A DNA stretch of 64,000 bases, taken from the NCBI GenBank assembly GCA_028571685.1, contig CM053140.1, positions 22,115,501 to 22,179,500 of the forward strand, given 5' to 3'. The stretch's first letter is position 1, and the number at the start of each line of letters is the position of its first letter. Below the pieces are notes generated by a model that ran no database searches, was not told the origin of the DNA, and worked only from the letters and a program-made list of their open reading frames with translations. This DNA comes from Heterohyrax brucei (taxonomy: Eukaryota; Chordata; Mammalia; Hyracoidea; Procaviidae). The position numbers and the translations under genes were made by a program. Of this stretch, positions 1-11,576 are shown piece by piece.

Positions 1-86
1 ATCAAGCTCTCACCATACAATCTTGGATCCAAAAAGTTTAAGAAATGGTCATTGAACACCATGGGTTTTTGAAGACGTTAGGTACC

Positions 87-605
87 TGTCATGGATTGAA
101 TTGTGTCCCCCCAAAAATACATGTTGCCATGTGGCTGGGCCATGATTCCCACTATCTTGTGACTGTCTTCAATTTTGTGGTTTTCTTGTGCTGTATGTTA
201 AAGGATTAGGGTGAGACTGTAAATCCCTTTATAGGATCACCTTCCCGCTCCACTGTAAAGGGAGTTTCCCTGGAGTATGGCTTGTACCACCCTTAATCCT
301 TTCATCCTGGAAGAGATAAAAGGAAAGAGAAGCAGAGATTTAGGAACCTTACACCATCAAGCAAGCAGCACTGGAAGAACAGCACATCCTTCAGACCTGA
401 GGTTTCTGTACCAAGATGCTCCCTGGACAAAGACTGACGCAATACCAGACTTTCTTCCACAGCCGACAGTGGAAAAGCCTTCCCCTGGAGTGGACACCCT
501 GAATATGGACTTGTAGCCTACCGGACTGTGTAAGAATAAACCTTCCTTTGTTAAAGCCAGCCCCTCATGGTATTTCTGTTAGAGCAGCCCCAGCTGACTA
601 CAACA
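87..605 (+). repeat. MaLR/ERVL-type solo LTR with 5-bp target-site duplication
   Basis: The element runs from TGTCATGGATTGAATTGTG to CTGACTACAACA, so it has TG...CA ends. The direct repeat GTACC flanks it at 82-86 and 606-610, the 5-bp size expected for ERVL/MaLR. The same family recurs at 43802, 50585 and, antisense, at 37384 and 47984. An AATAAA (535-540) near the end fits an LTR polyadenylation signal. It interrupts an older repeat whose halves lie at 1-86 and from 606. The family name is inferred from size, TSD and the opening motif. Confidence 0.8.
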
Positions 606-2655
606 GTACCTTACAGTGAAGAAGAAAGTATAACAGAAACACTAATAATAACATTAGGCCAACAGTCTGAAATAACTAATGAACCTGCGATCTCATGAGA
701 TGTTTGCTCATGCTTAAGCAGTGTCAGTCAGTACCTGTTTCTCAGGTGCCTCAGCAACAAATGCATTCTGTAAAACCTCTGATTCCATATGAATATAAAT
801 ACAGCAACATTTATGGACTAAGGCACAAAGTGCTCCTTTGTAGAACGAGAAATCTAGTATCATTCTGCTTTGTAAAATCACAGCTCAACTTTCAGACACT
901 TTGCTGACACTGACAATTACAACTTGGCTATGTTTACCAACAGGAATTCCTGATTTGAGAACTGAAATATCTAAACCCATTACTTAAATAACTTAGGAAA
1001 AGGAAAATGGTTTCTTCTATCCAGAAAGTAAGACCTTAAAACTTCCGCAATATTCCCATTGAAAACCCACAGTATCTTCTCACTGATTCAGTCTGATGGA
1101 CTTAGTTCCTCTTCTGCCTGATTCTGCATCAGTGACAATCTGTGAGCCCATCAGAATCTGCCTAACAGTTGTGGGAATCTTGGGTCATGGTCCTTTTCAC
1201 AAGTCTAATGTGTTTTTGTTGAGATATCCGGCTCAAACGGTTTTACAAAATCAGCAAAGTAAAACCTCATCTGTAGATGACAAAATGAAACATGACCATG
1301 AGTCATTTATAAAAATAAATCCCCTTAAGAGTGAAAAGACTTACTACAAGTTAATTCCAAGTAAAATGTAAAGGCCACATCAAATCTGTTAAAAAAAGAA
1401 AAACCTCAGACAATAATATTTTAAAACATAACCATTAATTGTATTAAAAAAAAAAAAACCTTCAATGCCAATAATGCCAATAATCCTGAGACACAATAGT
1501 ACATAGTCAGGATATACCATGATACACCAAGATTATCAGATCTCGAAATACATCAATGGTATAAAAGTAAATTCATAAGTAAATAATTTAAATTCTCAGG
1601 TAGAGCACTTGCTTTGATGATGCTGAATGAACAATTAAAAAAGTTGAAGTCAGGTTAACAGCTAAGAAATAATATAATTATGACATCCTATTATGCATTT
1701 GTCATACAATATTAGGTAAAAACCTAAGAGGACATTGTTATCACAAATTTTTAATCTAACAAGAATGAGGCTCTTCTCTTGATTTTAACCTATTCCATGT
1801 AATTGATTCAATAGAACCCTTTAGCACTTTTCCTTAATAAAAAGTTATTTGTGGCTTTTCACGAAGTTTCACACTTCTTAGGAATCCCCCCTATGTTATT
1901 AAGAACCAATGCTGAAGTTAGTTACCTAGAGATCTTCAAGGAAAACCTCAGCTTTTTCTGCTTCTTTCCCAATTCTGCAGCTTGGTTTTGGACTCAGGAA
2001 TCTTATTCTAGTGACTTATTCTTTGGCTTTAAGGCAGATTATATACATAAAGAACACACTCAACCTTCACTCAGAAATCTGAGAAAATTTTGTTCTTTTA
2101 TCAAGGAAAACCCCAATTCTTTATTGCATATGATATCTAATATTAAAGCTCAAATTTATCTGACAAATGAAACTTTTGACCATACCAAATAAATATTTTT
2201 CAATAAATCTTACCGTGTAGTACCCTTTTAAATAGCAAAAATGAACTTACTCAGCAACAGACAGATACACACACATACTTCCTCTGCAGCATGGAAAGCA
2301 AAAGTATGTCAAGTTCAGTTACGACAAATAGCTATTAATTTATTATCAGTAACTTACCTAAAAGGCTTTGGAGATTCTGTTATGCCTAAAATGGAAACAA
2401 AGTTTGTTTCAACAGTCCAAGTTTGCACTCAACTTTTACTAGGTCTTGTATTTGGCCCAGTTTCATTTTAACCCATAAAGCTTCTATCAGCTGGCTTTGG
2501 AAATCACCAAGTCTCTCTGGTCAGCTGACTGATACTCTTGCTAGGGTTGAAACATTTTTACAGGCCATGTCAGATGTGTCTCAAGGTTCCCCTACAACAC
2601 AAACAACTTGTTTACAGTTCTTTCACAATTTGCATTCAACTGATTTCGGATAAGT
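606..2655 (-). repeat. Antisense interior of an ERV-like repeat family (copy P1)
   Basis: This AT-rich block has no credible ORF. Read on the minus strand it aligns by eye with the interior of the ERV at about 53,300-55,800. Shared anchors include GGATATACCA, CTTGCTTTGATGATG, GACTCAGGAATCT and the run around 2,160-2,240 matching about 53,340-53,420 reversed. Bases 1-86 are its left continuation across the inserted LTR. A related copy lies at 23,650-25,580, and the part from about 1,950 recurs at 44,370. It could instead be a host segment captured by the ERV. Confidence 0.55.
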
Positions 2656-2660
2656 ATAAT

Positions 2661-2815
2661 CTAGTGCCGTCGAGTCAATTCTGACTCACAGCGACCCCAG
2701 AGGACAGAGGAGAAACTGTTCCACAGAGTTTCCAAGGAGCGTGTGACGGATTACAGCTGCGCACCTCCCAGTTAGCAGACGGAGCACTTAACCACTATGC
2801 CACCAGGGTTTCCTC
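2661..2815 (-). repeat. AfroSINE (tRNA-derived SINE)
   Basis: Reverse complement of the AfroSINE: the RTE-like tail (GCCGTCGAGTCAATTCTGACTC) comes first and the tRNA-like head (CACTATGCCACCAGGGTTTCC) last. The same insertion is present at 45,068-45,222, so it predates duplication of this block. Confidence 0.85.
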
Positions 2816-3189
2816 AGATAATTACAGACAGTAGGAATTCGTCTTATTAATTCACTGAAAAAGGCCTCCACCTAGTTGGAAAGAGTCCTTCGGAAGCTGC
2901 TCTGGAGCTATCCCAGCTCAGAGGCTGGAGAACAGGGAGGAGTGATCTTGCCTTGCCCTCGTTCCTCCGACTCATAAAAGACACATGTTTCAGTTGACCT
3001 AGGAGTTTTCAAGGGCAAAAGATAAGTTATTTCCCTTTTACTGTTATGAAACTACTACTTTTACTTTAAGACAAACATACTTTTTTCTCGTCTGGGACCT
3101 TCCAACAAGGTCTGTAAGTCAGTCTTCTCAGCTCAGTGACACTTATTTTCTCAATCGACTCTAAATTCTGCTTTCTTATCTATTTCAAT

Positions 3190-3350
3190 TGGAAACCCTG
3201 GTGGCGTAGTGGGTTAAGTTCCACGTCTGCTAACCAAAAGGTCAGCAGTTCAAACCCGCCAGGCACTCCTCGGAAACTCTCTGGGGCACTTCTACTCTGA
3301 CCTCTAGGGTTAACAGCAGTTGGACCCGACTCGATGGCAGTGGGTTTTTA
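3190..3350 (+). repeat. AfroSINE
   Basis: Starts TGGAAACCCTGGTGGCGTAG, has the box-B-like AGCAGTTCAAACCCGCC, and ends near ACTCGATGGCAGTGGGTTTT. The same insertion is found at 45,594-45,760, which makes it a shared marker of the duplication. Confidence 0.9.
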
Positions 3351-3555
3351 TCCATCTCAACTAGCTTAGCCACGACACTCCCCACCCTGCTTAGCAGGAT
3401 CTGGGAATGAAAGATTTCTCCAACATGTTGGACTACTTGTAGGTTTCAAAGAATTTCAACCAGAAAGATCCTAAAAGCAGAACAGCCTGGGAGACTCTGC
3501 TACAAGTAAAGCCTGTACTGGCCATGACTTGACAAGACAGGCAATTTGGAACAAG

Positions 3556-4470
3556 TCATACAGTCCAGTATGCCAGGAATGACAATGTGAAGAAGAATAG
3601 GGTTGCATTCATCATCAAAAGGAACATTTCAGTATCTCTCCTGAAGCAGAATGTTGTCAGTGATAGGATAATAGCCATACATCTGCAAGGAAAGCCAATC
3701 AATGCCTACTATTCAATAATTTGCAGCAACCACTAAGGCCGAAGAGGAAGAAATGCAGGATTTTTGCCAGGTTCTACACTCTGAAAATAATCAAACATGG
3801 ATTCAGGGAGCATTGACAATTACTAGTGATTCAAATGTAGAAGCAATAAATAAAGAAGGAAGAGTGGTAGCTGGGAAATAAGGCCTTGGTAATAGAAGTG
3901 ATGTCCAAGATTGCAGGACACCATTTCACAAGATGAATGACTTCCTGGCTAATATCTTTGTGCACCTATATAAATGGTATGTACACACACGAACCTCTCC
4001 AGATGGAATACACGGGAATCAGATGGACTACATCTGCGGAAAGAGATGATGGCAAAGCTCACTATTTGTTAGCTGAACGCCGGGGACTGACTGTGAAACA
4101 CACCATTAATTGCTCATACCTCGGTTTCATCCTGAAACTAAAGAAAGTTAGAAAAAGTTCATGAGAACCAAACCACAAAATTGAATCTATCCCACCTGAG
4201 TTGAAAGACCATCCTAGAAACACATCTGAGTCCCTGAACACTAGTGACTGAATCTAGGCAAGCTGTGGGATGACATCAAATAATTGATACCTGAAGAAAG
4301 CAAAGGTCACTGAGAAGACACAAGAGAAAAAAAAATCCAAATGCATGTCAGAAGAGACTCTGAAACTTGCTCTTGAATGTTGAGTAGCTAAAGAAAAAGA
4401 AAGAAATGATACAGTCAAAAATAATACGGAAATCAATCAAAGGAAAGAACAGTTCTATGGAATTCATTAC
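3556..4470 (+). repeat. RTE (BovB-like) LINE fragment, endonuclease part
   Basis: Conceptual translation with several frameshifts matches the AP endonuclease region of RTE/BovB ORF2: VAFIIKRNIS, then PINAYYSIICSNH, then MEYTGIRWTT and FILKLKKVRKSS (open at 3937-4164). The homologous copy at 57,437-58,380 is attached to the 5' part of the LINE, while this one is cut at its left edge, so a deletion probably fused it to the block on its left. Non-functional. Confidence 0.75.
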
Positions 4471-5281
4471 ATATATATATACACACACGGAGAGAGAAAC
4501 ATTTTTCTTTTTCAAAGAATGTATCAAGGACTCTTGAGAACAAAAACACAGAAAGGCACAAAGAATTATTCCCAGTCTGGACAGGTCCGTTTCTTGCAGT
4601 GACCTGAGGAGGAGCCAAGGGTTTGCAACTCCAAACCCCGACATCAGTTCTTGGAAACCCAGGTCTGTGCTCCTTCTAGCACAAGCTGTTTCAGGGACCT
4701 GAGAGACTCTGACCCAACTTAGCTGCTTGCTGTTACCATAAAATACAGATTCTTCCCACCTCCCACAAAACCACTACTCAGACAGAAGTGAGGTGAATAA
4801 TCAGGGCCATTGATCCTATATGGATATACGAATCCTCCAAAGCATGTTTAAGTTTTCCTGTCAGACTGGAAGTTTTGATTCGGTGACTAAAGGAGGACAA
4901 AGGTGATTGACTTCATGGAGTCATTTAGTCATGGGGAAAATTAATCTTTGAATACCGTGGGTAATCCCCACTAAGGGTCTGGAATCCACATCTGGAGCCT
5001 GGAAAGGGTGTCTGCAATTCTCCCAGTCTTCACACTGTAGGGAGCAAAGGAAAAATGATCACACTGACAAGAATTTCAGTGCCATGTACCAAAAGACACA
5101 AACCTTGACTTTTATTTCTTTTCGTACAGAAACGGCTTGCAAGCCTAGCTTAGCTATGTAGCAAGTTTAAGCAACTTACATTTCAAACACTGAATTGTTC
5201 TTGCTGAAGTTTCATCATCTAAATTAGCCTATGTGGGGAATCCTTCAAAACCCAATAATTCAGCCAAAGGGGTTGTTAAAT

Positions 5282-5435
5282 CAAAACCACTGCCTTCAAG
5301 TCGGGTGTGACTCTTGGCAACCCTAAAAGTCAGAACAGATATGCCCCACAGAGTTTCCAAGGAGTACTTGGAGGATCTGAACTGTTGATCTTTTGGTTAG
5401 CAGACATAGCACTTAACCCACTGTGCTACAAGGGG
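5282..5435 (-). repeat. AfroSINE
   Basis: Minus-strand copy beginning in the tail (ACCACTGCCTTCAAGTCGGG) and ending in the tRNA-like head near CCCACTGTGCTACAAGG. The orthologous insertion is at 59,225-59,385, so it is older than the duplication. Confidence 0.85.
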
Positions 5436-6810
5436 TTGTTAAGAGTTTAATTAATTAATTAGAGATATATTTATGTATGCTAAGTGCTTGTTACTGGCTC
5501 CTGAGTTAAAAGGGCTGCCAAGGGCTGGGCCACAGTGGCAACAGCAGTGTGGTCAGTGGTGCCGGGCAGTGGTGGGTGGACGTGTCAGACAACAGGTGGA
5601 GACGGCAAGCGGCTAAGGCTGGAGAAGTGGCTATTGAGGGTCCGCCAGCAAGCTGCTGGAGCAAGCAGGGGATGCCCCCCAAACCAGGGCTTCAGTTGAG
5701 GACAGTCCCAAAGGAACCATCCAGCAGCCAGGCCGACTTACCCCAGGGACACTTTGTCACACAGCCAGAATTCACAGCGGTGGCTCTACTCTGAAAAGCA
5801 GAGCTGTAAATCTTATGGCTCCAGCTGACAGTCTCAAAGGAACGGTCCTGCGGCAAGGCAAAGTGGGTTTATCACAGACGAACGTCGTGGCAAGGCCAAG
5901 AGTCACAGCGAGGGCTCTGCAGTGAAAAGCAGGGCTCTGCTTCCAAAGGCGGGCTGTAGTCCTCAAAATCTTTTCCAAACGTGGTACCAAAAGAGGGCCC
6001 AAAACCATGAGGGCTGGGCTCCTCCCAGGCACACATAGTGGTGGACATCCAAGTCACAGCCAGGTCGCTGCTCCCAACAGCTGGGCCACAGTGCCTGCTT
6101 GCTGCTGCTTTTGACTCCTGCGGTGGTCTCGCTCATCTTGGAGTGGACAGATGATGTTTCTGTCACAGGACGAAGCTGTGGTCTTAGCACTTCACAACCA
6201 CGGTTTAAGACACTCCCTTCTTATCCAACAGCCCTTCTTTTGACTTTTAGAGCCTTCACAGCTCCTTCTGGGCTTGTAATTAGCAAGACGGACTCACTGC
6301 AGCCACCGCCTCCTGCCCCCGGTGGGCATCCGGACACAGGGCAGACGACTGGCAACGTCGTCTGTTCAGTGATCTGGAGACAATGTGAAACAAGCCAGCT
6401 GCAAAACCTGACGATCTTTTATTGTACTCATATTTTGTCAATCTATGTTAAATTTTTCTGCTTTAACTTTCTTATTTTAATTTTCCTCAGGTTTTTAATT
6501 TATATCTTTAGAAACTTGTAATTTCGTATTTTCCAAATGATAGAGTTCTCATTTGATTATTATTGCATTCCTTTCATTGATTTTTATTTCAGTTACTTTT
6601 CTTCCATCAGTTTCATTTTCCCATTTTTATTAGAACTGTCTAAAGTATTTTCTCTGGATTTTTAAGTCTATTTTTTTCTCAGTTTTAAATTGCACTTTAT
6701 TTGACGGCACTTGGCTTTGGCTTGACTTCATCTTTGTCTATCATTTTTATGTTTTACTAAGTTGTTAGTTACGACATCCTCCATTATTTGAATTGATTTA
6801 CTTATTTTCT

Positions 6811-8817
6811 CTTTGGCTCCATTTTTTACCCTACCACAAGGAAATCTACTATTTCACACAACATTGAACATGCTACAGAGCCACTTAGCCTTTTCTGCTG
6901 AGGAGGAAATCCCTGTGGAACACTACTACTTCTTAAGAGCCATCGGCAAGGGGACATCTCACAGAGTCAAGTTATCCCAGCACATCATCACTGACAAAGA
7001 GGGAGCTGAGAAAAGTGTTGAGAAGTGTCAACAGACATCCTCCAACACCTGACACGAGACACAGAGATAAAAACCAAGCAGGATCTCCACCATCCAAGTG
7101 CCTTGATGCTGTTGCGAGTCATAGAGAATAACGACATCCTAGGTACAGTGATGGAGTAGGTAACTGCAGGGGACATGCATGATCATCTAGGGGTTCAGGG
7201 TTTCACAAGCAAAAAAGAGGCCCAAGTCAAATTCCACCAGTCAGTGGTAGCCATATACTTTTGCCACAACAAACGTATTCTACACAAGGACATTCGACCA
7301 GAAAACATGCCCTGGGATCACACAGACAACTCTCAAAATTACCGACTGTGGAATGTGAACTGAATTCTCCAAGGGGAGGAAGTGAAACATTTCTTGTTGG
7401 AGGCTCCCTTATTATGTGCCAGAACTCCTACCGGGAGGAAAGCAGAGTGGACCTACCATGGAAGTGTGAAGCCTGCAAGCGCCTGGTACCTCAAGGGACG
7501 TGGGTCTCTGCCTTTTCATGAAGAGACCTTAACTGAGACACAAAAGCAGGTACTAGAGGAAGAATATGATACTTGTCTCCACATGTCTAGGCGATATGAA
7601 CACCTGCTTAGCCAAAGACTCACTGGTGACCCAAGAAAGACAGCCACACGAGAGGACATCCTAGAAAACTCAGGGATGAAGATGTATGAGAAAGTAAAAC
7701 AAAAGGTGTACGTGCAGCCACTCCCAGACTACAAGCACACCCGGTGCTTTGAGGCCACAGTGAATGCATGTTACAAGGAGGGAGAGATTTAGGAATCGTA
7801 CTGAATCAAAAATATGGTAACATCATGGTCACCTATCTGGTAAGAAGACACCACACTTCTGACATGGAGAGTCATGCTAGTATTGTGGAACCCCAGAGTG
7901 CAGTACATTGCACTGATTGTCACACAGCTTAGTCATCCTGTGAGGTGCATCCACCTTCTGTGCTGAACCCGAACAGTGCACTTACACTGTGCCTGCCATT
8001 CCAACCTATGTTTACTATTTCTACAGTGCTCTGAAGGCTCTAACTGATAGAAGGAAGGGGACCTCTATAGCATGTGCTTCTCCCTGAGTGTCCCTTAAAA
8101 GTCACTCCTGTATCAGCACCCCAGGACAGCCTGGACAGAGTCCAACCAAACCTCAGAACTATGTGCCAAGGTGAGAAATAGTGTGGTGCCACAAATCAGC
8201 ACAGTCCCCATATGTGTTTCTGCGGCACCCTACTCAACCCAGACCATCGATAAGGATGACGGAGCCCCAGGGGAAACCAGTTTCCAAACGGGAGTGTCAC
8301 AACTAAGTTCCTACAAGGCAGGAGATGCCTGAGCAGACAGTGAAGTCAGCCTCTCCTTCTGTCAACACTGAGGACCAGCAGGATGCCACAGAAAGATTCT
8401 TCAGATTCATGAGACAACCCTGTTGCACTCTGATCAAAAGAGAACGAAAGCTTTGTGACAGCAAAGTTGCAGAGGAAACACTCAAACCTCGAAAGGCCAT
8501 GGTCTCTCAAGTTTAGGTGGAGGATGAAAATCACCAGTTCTGTGGAGCACAAAGAGACGGTGCAGGAGATCTGCCAAAGACTAGACACCCACCAACAAGT
8601 ACACGCTGCTGTATACGAACAGCACAGCAGAGCTGTAGGACTCTGTGCAGTGGAGGATGAAGATGTCCACACCACCTGTGTGGACCCTGAACAAGGAAAG
8701 AGAATTTCAGGCATCTCTGAGGCCTTCAACAGCATTGCCTCAAAAAAGAGCAGGGAGCGTGTAGTCTCAAACGCTGCCAGCAGTTGCCAGGGGCAAAAGA
8801 GGAGTTCACAGATTTAA
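6811..8817 (+). pseudogene. MARK-family kinase retropseudogene, copy A
   Basis: Intronless, decayed copy of a MARK-type Ser/Thr kinase. In order it shows: a leader (LPQGNLL...), a glycine-loop segment HYYFLRAIGKGT (about 6,920), the catalytic-loop remnant ILHKDIRPEN (about 7,280-7,310), a C-lobe SLPFHEETLTE and ILEN segment (about 7,500-7,680), the MARK linker VYVQPLPDYK, a degenerate UBA segment (about 7,750-7,850), a long spacer, and a KA1 domain (about 8,500-8,790) with SLKFRWRMKITSS and RISGISEAFNSIASK. In living MARKs the kinase phosphorylates microtubule-associated proteins, UBA regulates it and KA1 binds acidic lipids. Here stops and frameshifts break every domain, and the DFG segment is unrecognisable (RLWNVN). 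With no introns over 2 kb, a retrocopy origin is likely. A sperm-motility-kinase (SMOK) relative is the alternative name for the same lineage. Confidence 0.82.
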
Positions 8818-10870
8818 GCTCCCACAGGATGAGATAATGTTTTGTTCTGTTGTGTGTATACTTGTTGTAACTTGAAATCTACTCAATGGGACTGAATGGA
8901 ATGATGACAAAACAACAGGAATTGAGAGGTTATCAATGCAGATGTTTCAAAGAACAGATGCACCACTGGAAGGCCTCACTTGCCAATACTCATAAACCTG
9001 GAAGACTGCTATCTGGCCAACCAACTGCAAGTGACCCTTTCTGAGACCCATTTCAAAGGAAGGTGATCAAAGACAACACACAGATTACTGAAAAATATTA
9101 TTAGTATTACACATGACTAAAATTTTGCTCAAGATCACTGTGTTGTGATTACTGCCTTTTGAGTGAGAGCTTTCTAGCCATGGCCTTGTAACTCCTACCC
9201 AGGTGACTAGGCAAGACAGTGTGATAGTGAGTTCAAGGCCCACGAAGAGTACTGGTCCTTAGCTCCTTAAGAGAGAGCTCATTCCAGAGCAGTCAGGGTG
9301 ATTCGCTCAACACCAATGAGGAATAGCTTTGAAATGATAGACCATTCTGTGGGCCCAGATCACTGCACTGTAAAGCTCTTGGAAGCAGGAGCTAGAGACA
9401 GCACAAGCTGGTAACTGGTGACAGGAGAGACCTCGCAGCAGGAGAGATCATGCTGGGCTCCCCAGTCCACAAAGACAGAAAGTTGAGGGCCTGTCATCAG
9501 TGGCCAAGGGCCGGAGAGAGCCCTGTCTTTAGGAGGTGGGCAGAGGAGTCTGTGGGGAAACTTCCAATGGAAATCCTATGGAAAAAGTGGCATCTCTTTG
9601 GAGTCAACAGCTGAGAGTGACACAGACAGCCCGAGGTCCTCTGTAAATATTGTGACCAAGACTATTAACAAGGAATAAAGGATAAAAAGACCAAAGCACT
9701 AACAACATTCAGGGACACTGAGATAAGTCCCCCCAAATTATGTAAATTGCCTCAAGGCTGTTTTTCAGAAGACACCAGATGGAAGAAACTCTAAGGACAT
9801 GCACAGAAATGCCCACTTGGACAGTGACAGGGCCTTCCAATGGGAGCACCAGACAGCCACAGTCAGGACCCGGGGATAGAACCAAAGAACCAAGAATTTG
9901 TATGCACAGCACCCCATAAGAAATCCTGCTACCAGTCCCAGAAGGCCCCAGAGAAAGGAACTCTCTACATCCTGTAACTGATTCCACCCCAAATGACCTC
10001 TTTCAGACACAGGAGATCAGAGAAGCAACTTCTGTCTTCTGATGAGTGGCTCACTGGGCTCTCCTCCTCAGGTAGCAGGAAGCAACCTTCATGGTAACAA
10101 AATTTATTAAGTCAAAGTACCTTAAAGACAGGGAAGGGGTCAGTCTCTGTGAGTGGGGAAAGACCTGGTACAAAGCTTGTAGGGTTCCTTGTATTGGTAA
10201 ATGGTACTGTTCTAGTCAGGAAGGAAAGGTAGGAAACAGTCTTAGGTTTCAGTTTTGGGGTTATCAGTCAGCAACTGGATGATGGGACCCCTCCTAAAGA
10301 AGAAAATAGTGGTATGTAGATAGGATTAAAAATACGGGCTATGTAATTTCTAGATCATAGTCCTGAGGAAGTACCCACACGTAGCCATGTCTCAAACTAA
10401 CAGGGGAATTGTTACAGCTCCAATTCCCCTTCTTAAACGCTGACTCGGGATCATCTGATCAGGTGGCCTGTGGTGGTGACCAGGCTTCCTAGCTACCCTT
10501 GTCATTTTCCCTTGAGGAGACATGGGCCTGAAATCTTGAAGGGAATGTGGGAAGCCGACTCGCTCTGGCTACTTCCTGCTGTTTCGGGTTGTAGTCCTGC
10601 CTACCCATCAGATCCACGTTCCCCAAGAACCCTGTCTCAAAAACATTGAGGATCTTGATCTATCTACCGCATGGTTGGTAGGTATAGGCTGCATATCCTT
10701 GCAGGACCATGAGATTGCCTAGGAAGGGTTGTAGCTTGGAGTTGTGTCTTTTACCTTAGAACCCAAATTCAAGACATGTTGTATGGTGACCTGGCCAGAT
10801 TTACTAACATAAAAACAACACTGTTCCTTGACATATACGCAGGTGCTGTCCTCAGTTGCTGTTCAAAAGT
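8818..10870 (+). repeat. Tail module T1 following kinase copy A
   Basis: Non-coding module repeated downstream of each KA1 end: 15,417-16,790 (with an internal deletion), 20,421-22,560, and a partial copy at 27,330-27,780. Anchors are TCCACAAAGACAGAAAG (about 9,468), CATGCACAGAAATG (about 9,797), TGAAATCTTGAAGGGAATG (about 10,530) and ACATAAAAACAACACTGTTCC (about 10,807). The end of each module runs straight into the next kinase copy, so kinase plus tail is the duplicated unit. Confidence 0.8.
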
Positions 10871-10879
10871 CAAGAAATC

Positions 10880-11576
10880 AGTGTGGGACTTTACCACCTG
10901 GTAAGACCATCAGCAGGGGGACATGTGGTAGAGTTAGGCTATCCTGGCACATCATTATGGGCAAAGAGGTAGCCAAGAAGAGTCTAAAAGAGCCCACAGA
11001 CATCCTCCAACCTCTTGACACTAGACTCAGAGATAAAAATCATGAAGGATCTCTACAATCCAAATATTTTCATGCTATTGCAAGTCAGAGAGAGTAACAT
11101 TATCTTTGGCATAGTGATGGAGTGCTAACTGCAGGGGACTGGGGTGATCATCCAGAGACTCACGGTTTCAAGAGTGAAAAAGAGGCCCAAACAACATTCC
11201 ATCAATTAGTATAGGCCCTACAAGTGCGCCACAACAAGTGTGTTGTGCATACACCCATCAAACCAGAAAATGTGCTCTTGGATGATAGAAAGAACATCAA
11301 ACTGGCTGACTTTGATTTGGGAAATGGAATTCACCAAGGAGAGCAAGCTGAAAACTTTCTGTAGGAGTCTCCCTTATTAAGCCCCACAACTCCAAAATGG
11401 AGCAAAGTTCCACGGATACCCTGGTGGAGGTGTGGCATCGTGCATTTCATGGTAAGTGTATATCCACCTTCTGACGGTAATGCCTTCAATGAGCCACGAA
11501 AGTAGGTACAGGACGGACAGTATAATAGTCTTTCTACATGTCTATGTCATGTGAACACTCACTGAGTCAAACATTC
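10880..11576 (+). pseudogene. MARK-family kinase pseudogene fragment, copy B1
   Basis: Kinase-domain fragment directly after tail module T1. Visible pieces are SRGTCGRVRLSWHIIMGKEV (G-loop and VAIK region), KPENVLLDDRKNIKLADFDLG (about 11,250-11,325) and an activation-loop remnant. The catalytic HRD is HTP and DFG reads DFD, so it could not phosphorylate even if the frame were open. It stops around 11,576, where a new kinase leader (copy B2) begins. UBA and KA1 are absent. It looks like a truncated tandem copy. Confidence 0.78.

Larger units (their letters stand above)
1950..3540 (+). repeat. Segmental duplication, copy 1 (partner 44,370-45,960)
   Basis: The two intervals run collinearly, including the spacer between the two SINEs (for example GAGGCTGGAGAACAGGGAG at about 2,921 and 45,331) and both SINEs in the same order and orientation. 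The left edge of the partner joins RTE sequence. After about 3,540 this copy enters RTE sequence, whereas the partner continues into unrelated sequence. Confidence 0.8.
3556..6945 (+). repeat. Duplicated 5' block of the kinase copies (partner 57,470-61,535)
   Basis: Collinear with 57,470-61,535 through the RTE piece, a minus-strand AfroSINE, a GC-rich stretch (5,500-6,370), a T-rich tract (6,420-6,810) and the first codons of the kinase copy. The partner carries about 625 bp (roughly 60,383-61,008) that is missing here at about 6,424. Short ORFs in the GC-rich part are not conserved in frame and I do not call them. Confidence 0.85.

Noticed and set aside
5549..6521. Several ORFs of 60-140 codons in the GC-rich block
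   Set aside because: The duplicate at 59,494-60,130 does not keep the same frames, so there is no sign of coding constraint.
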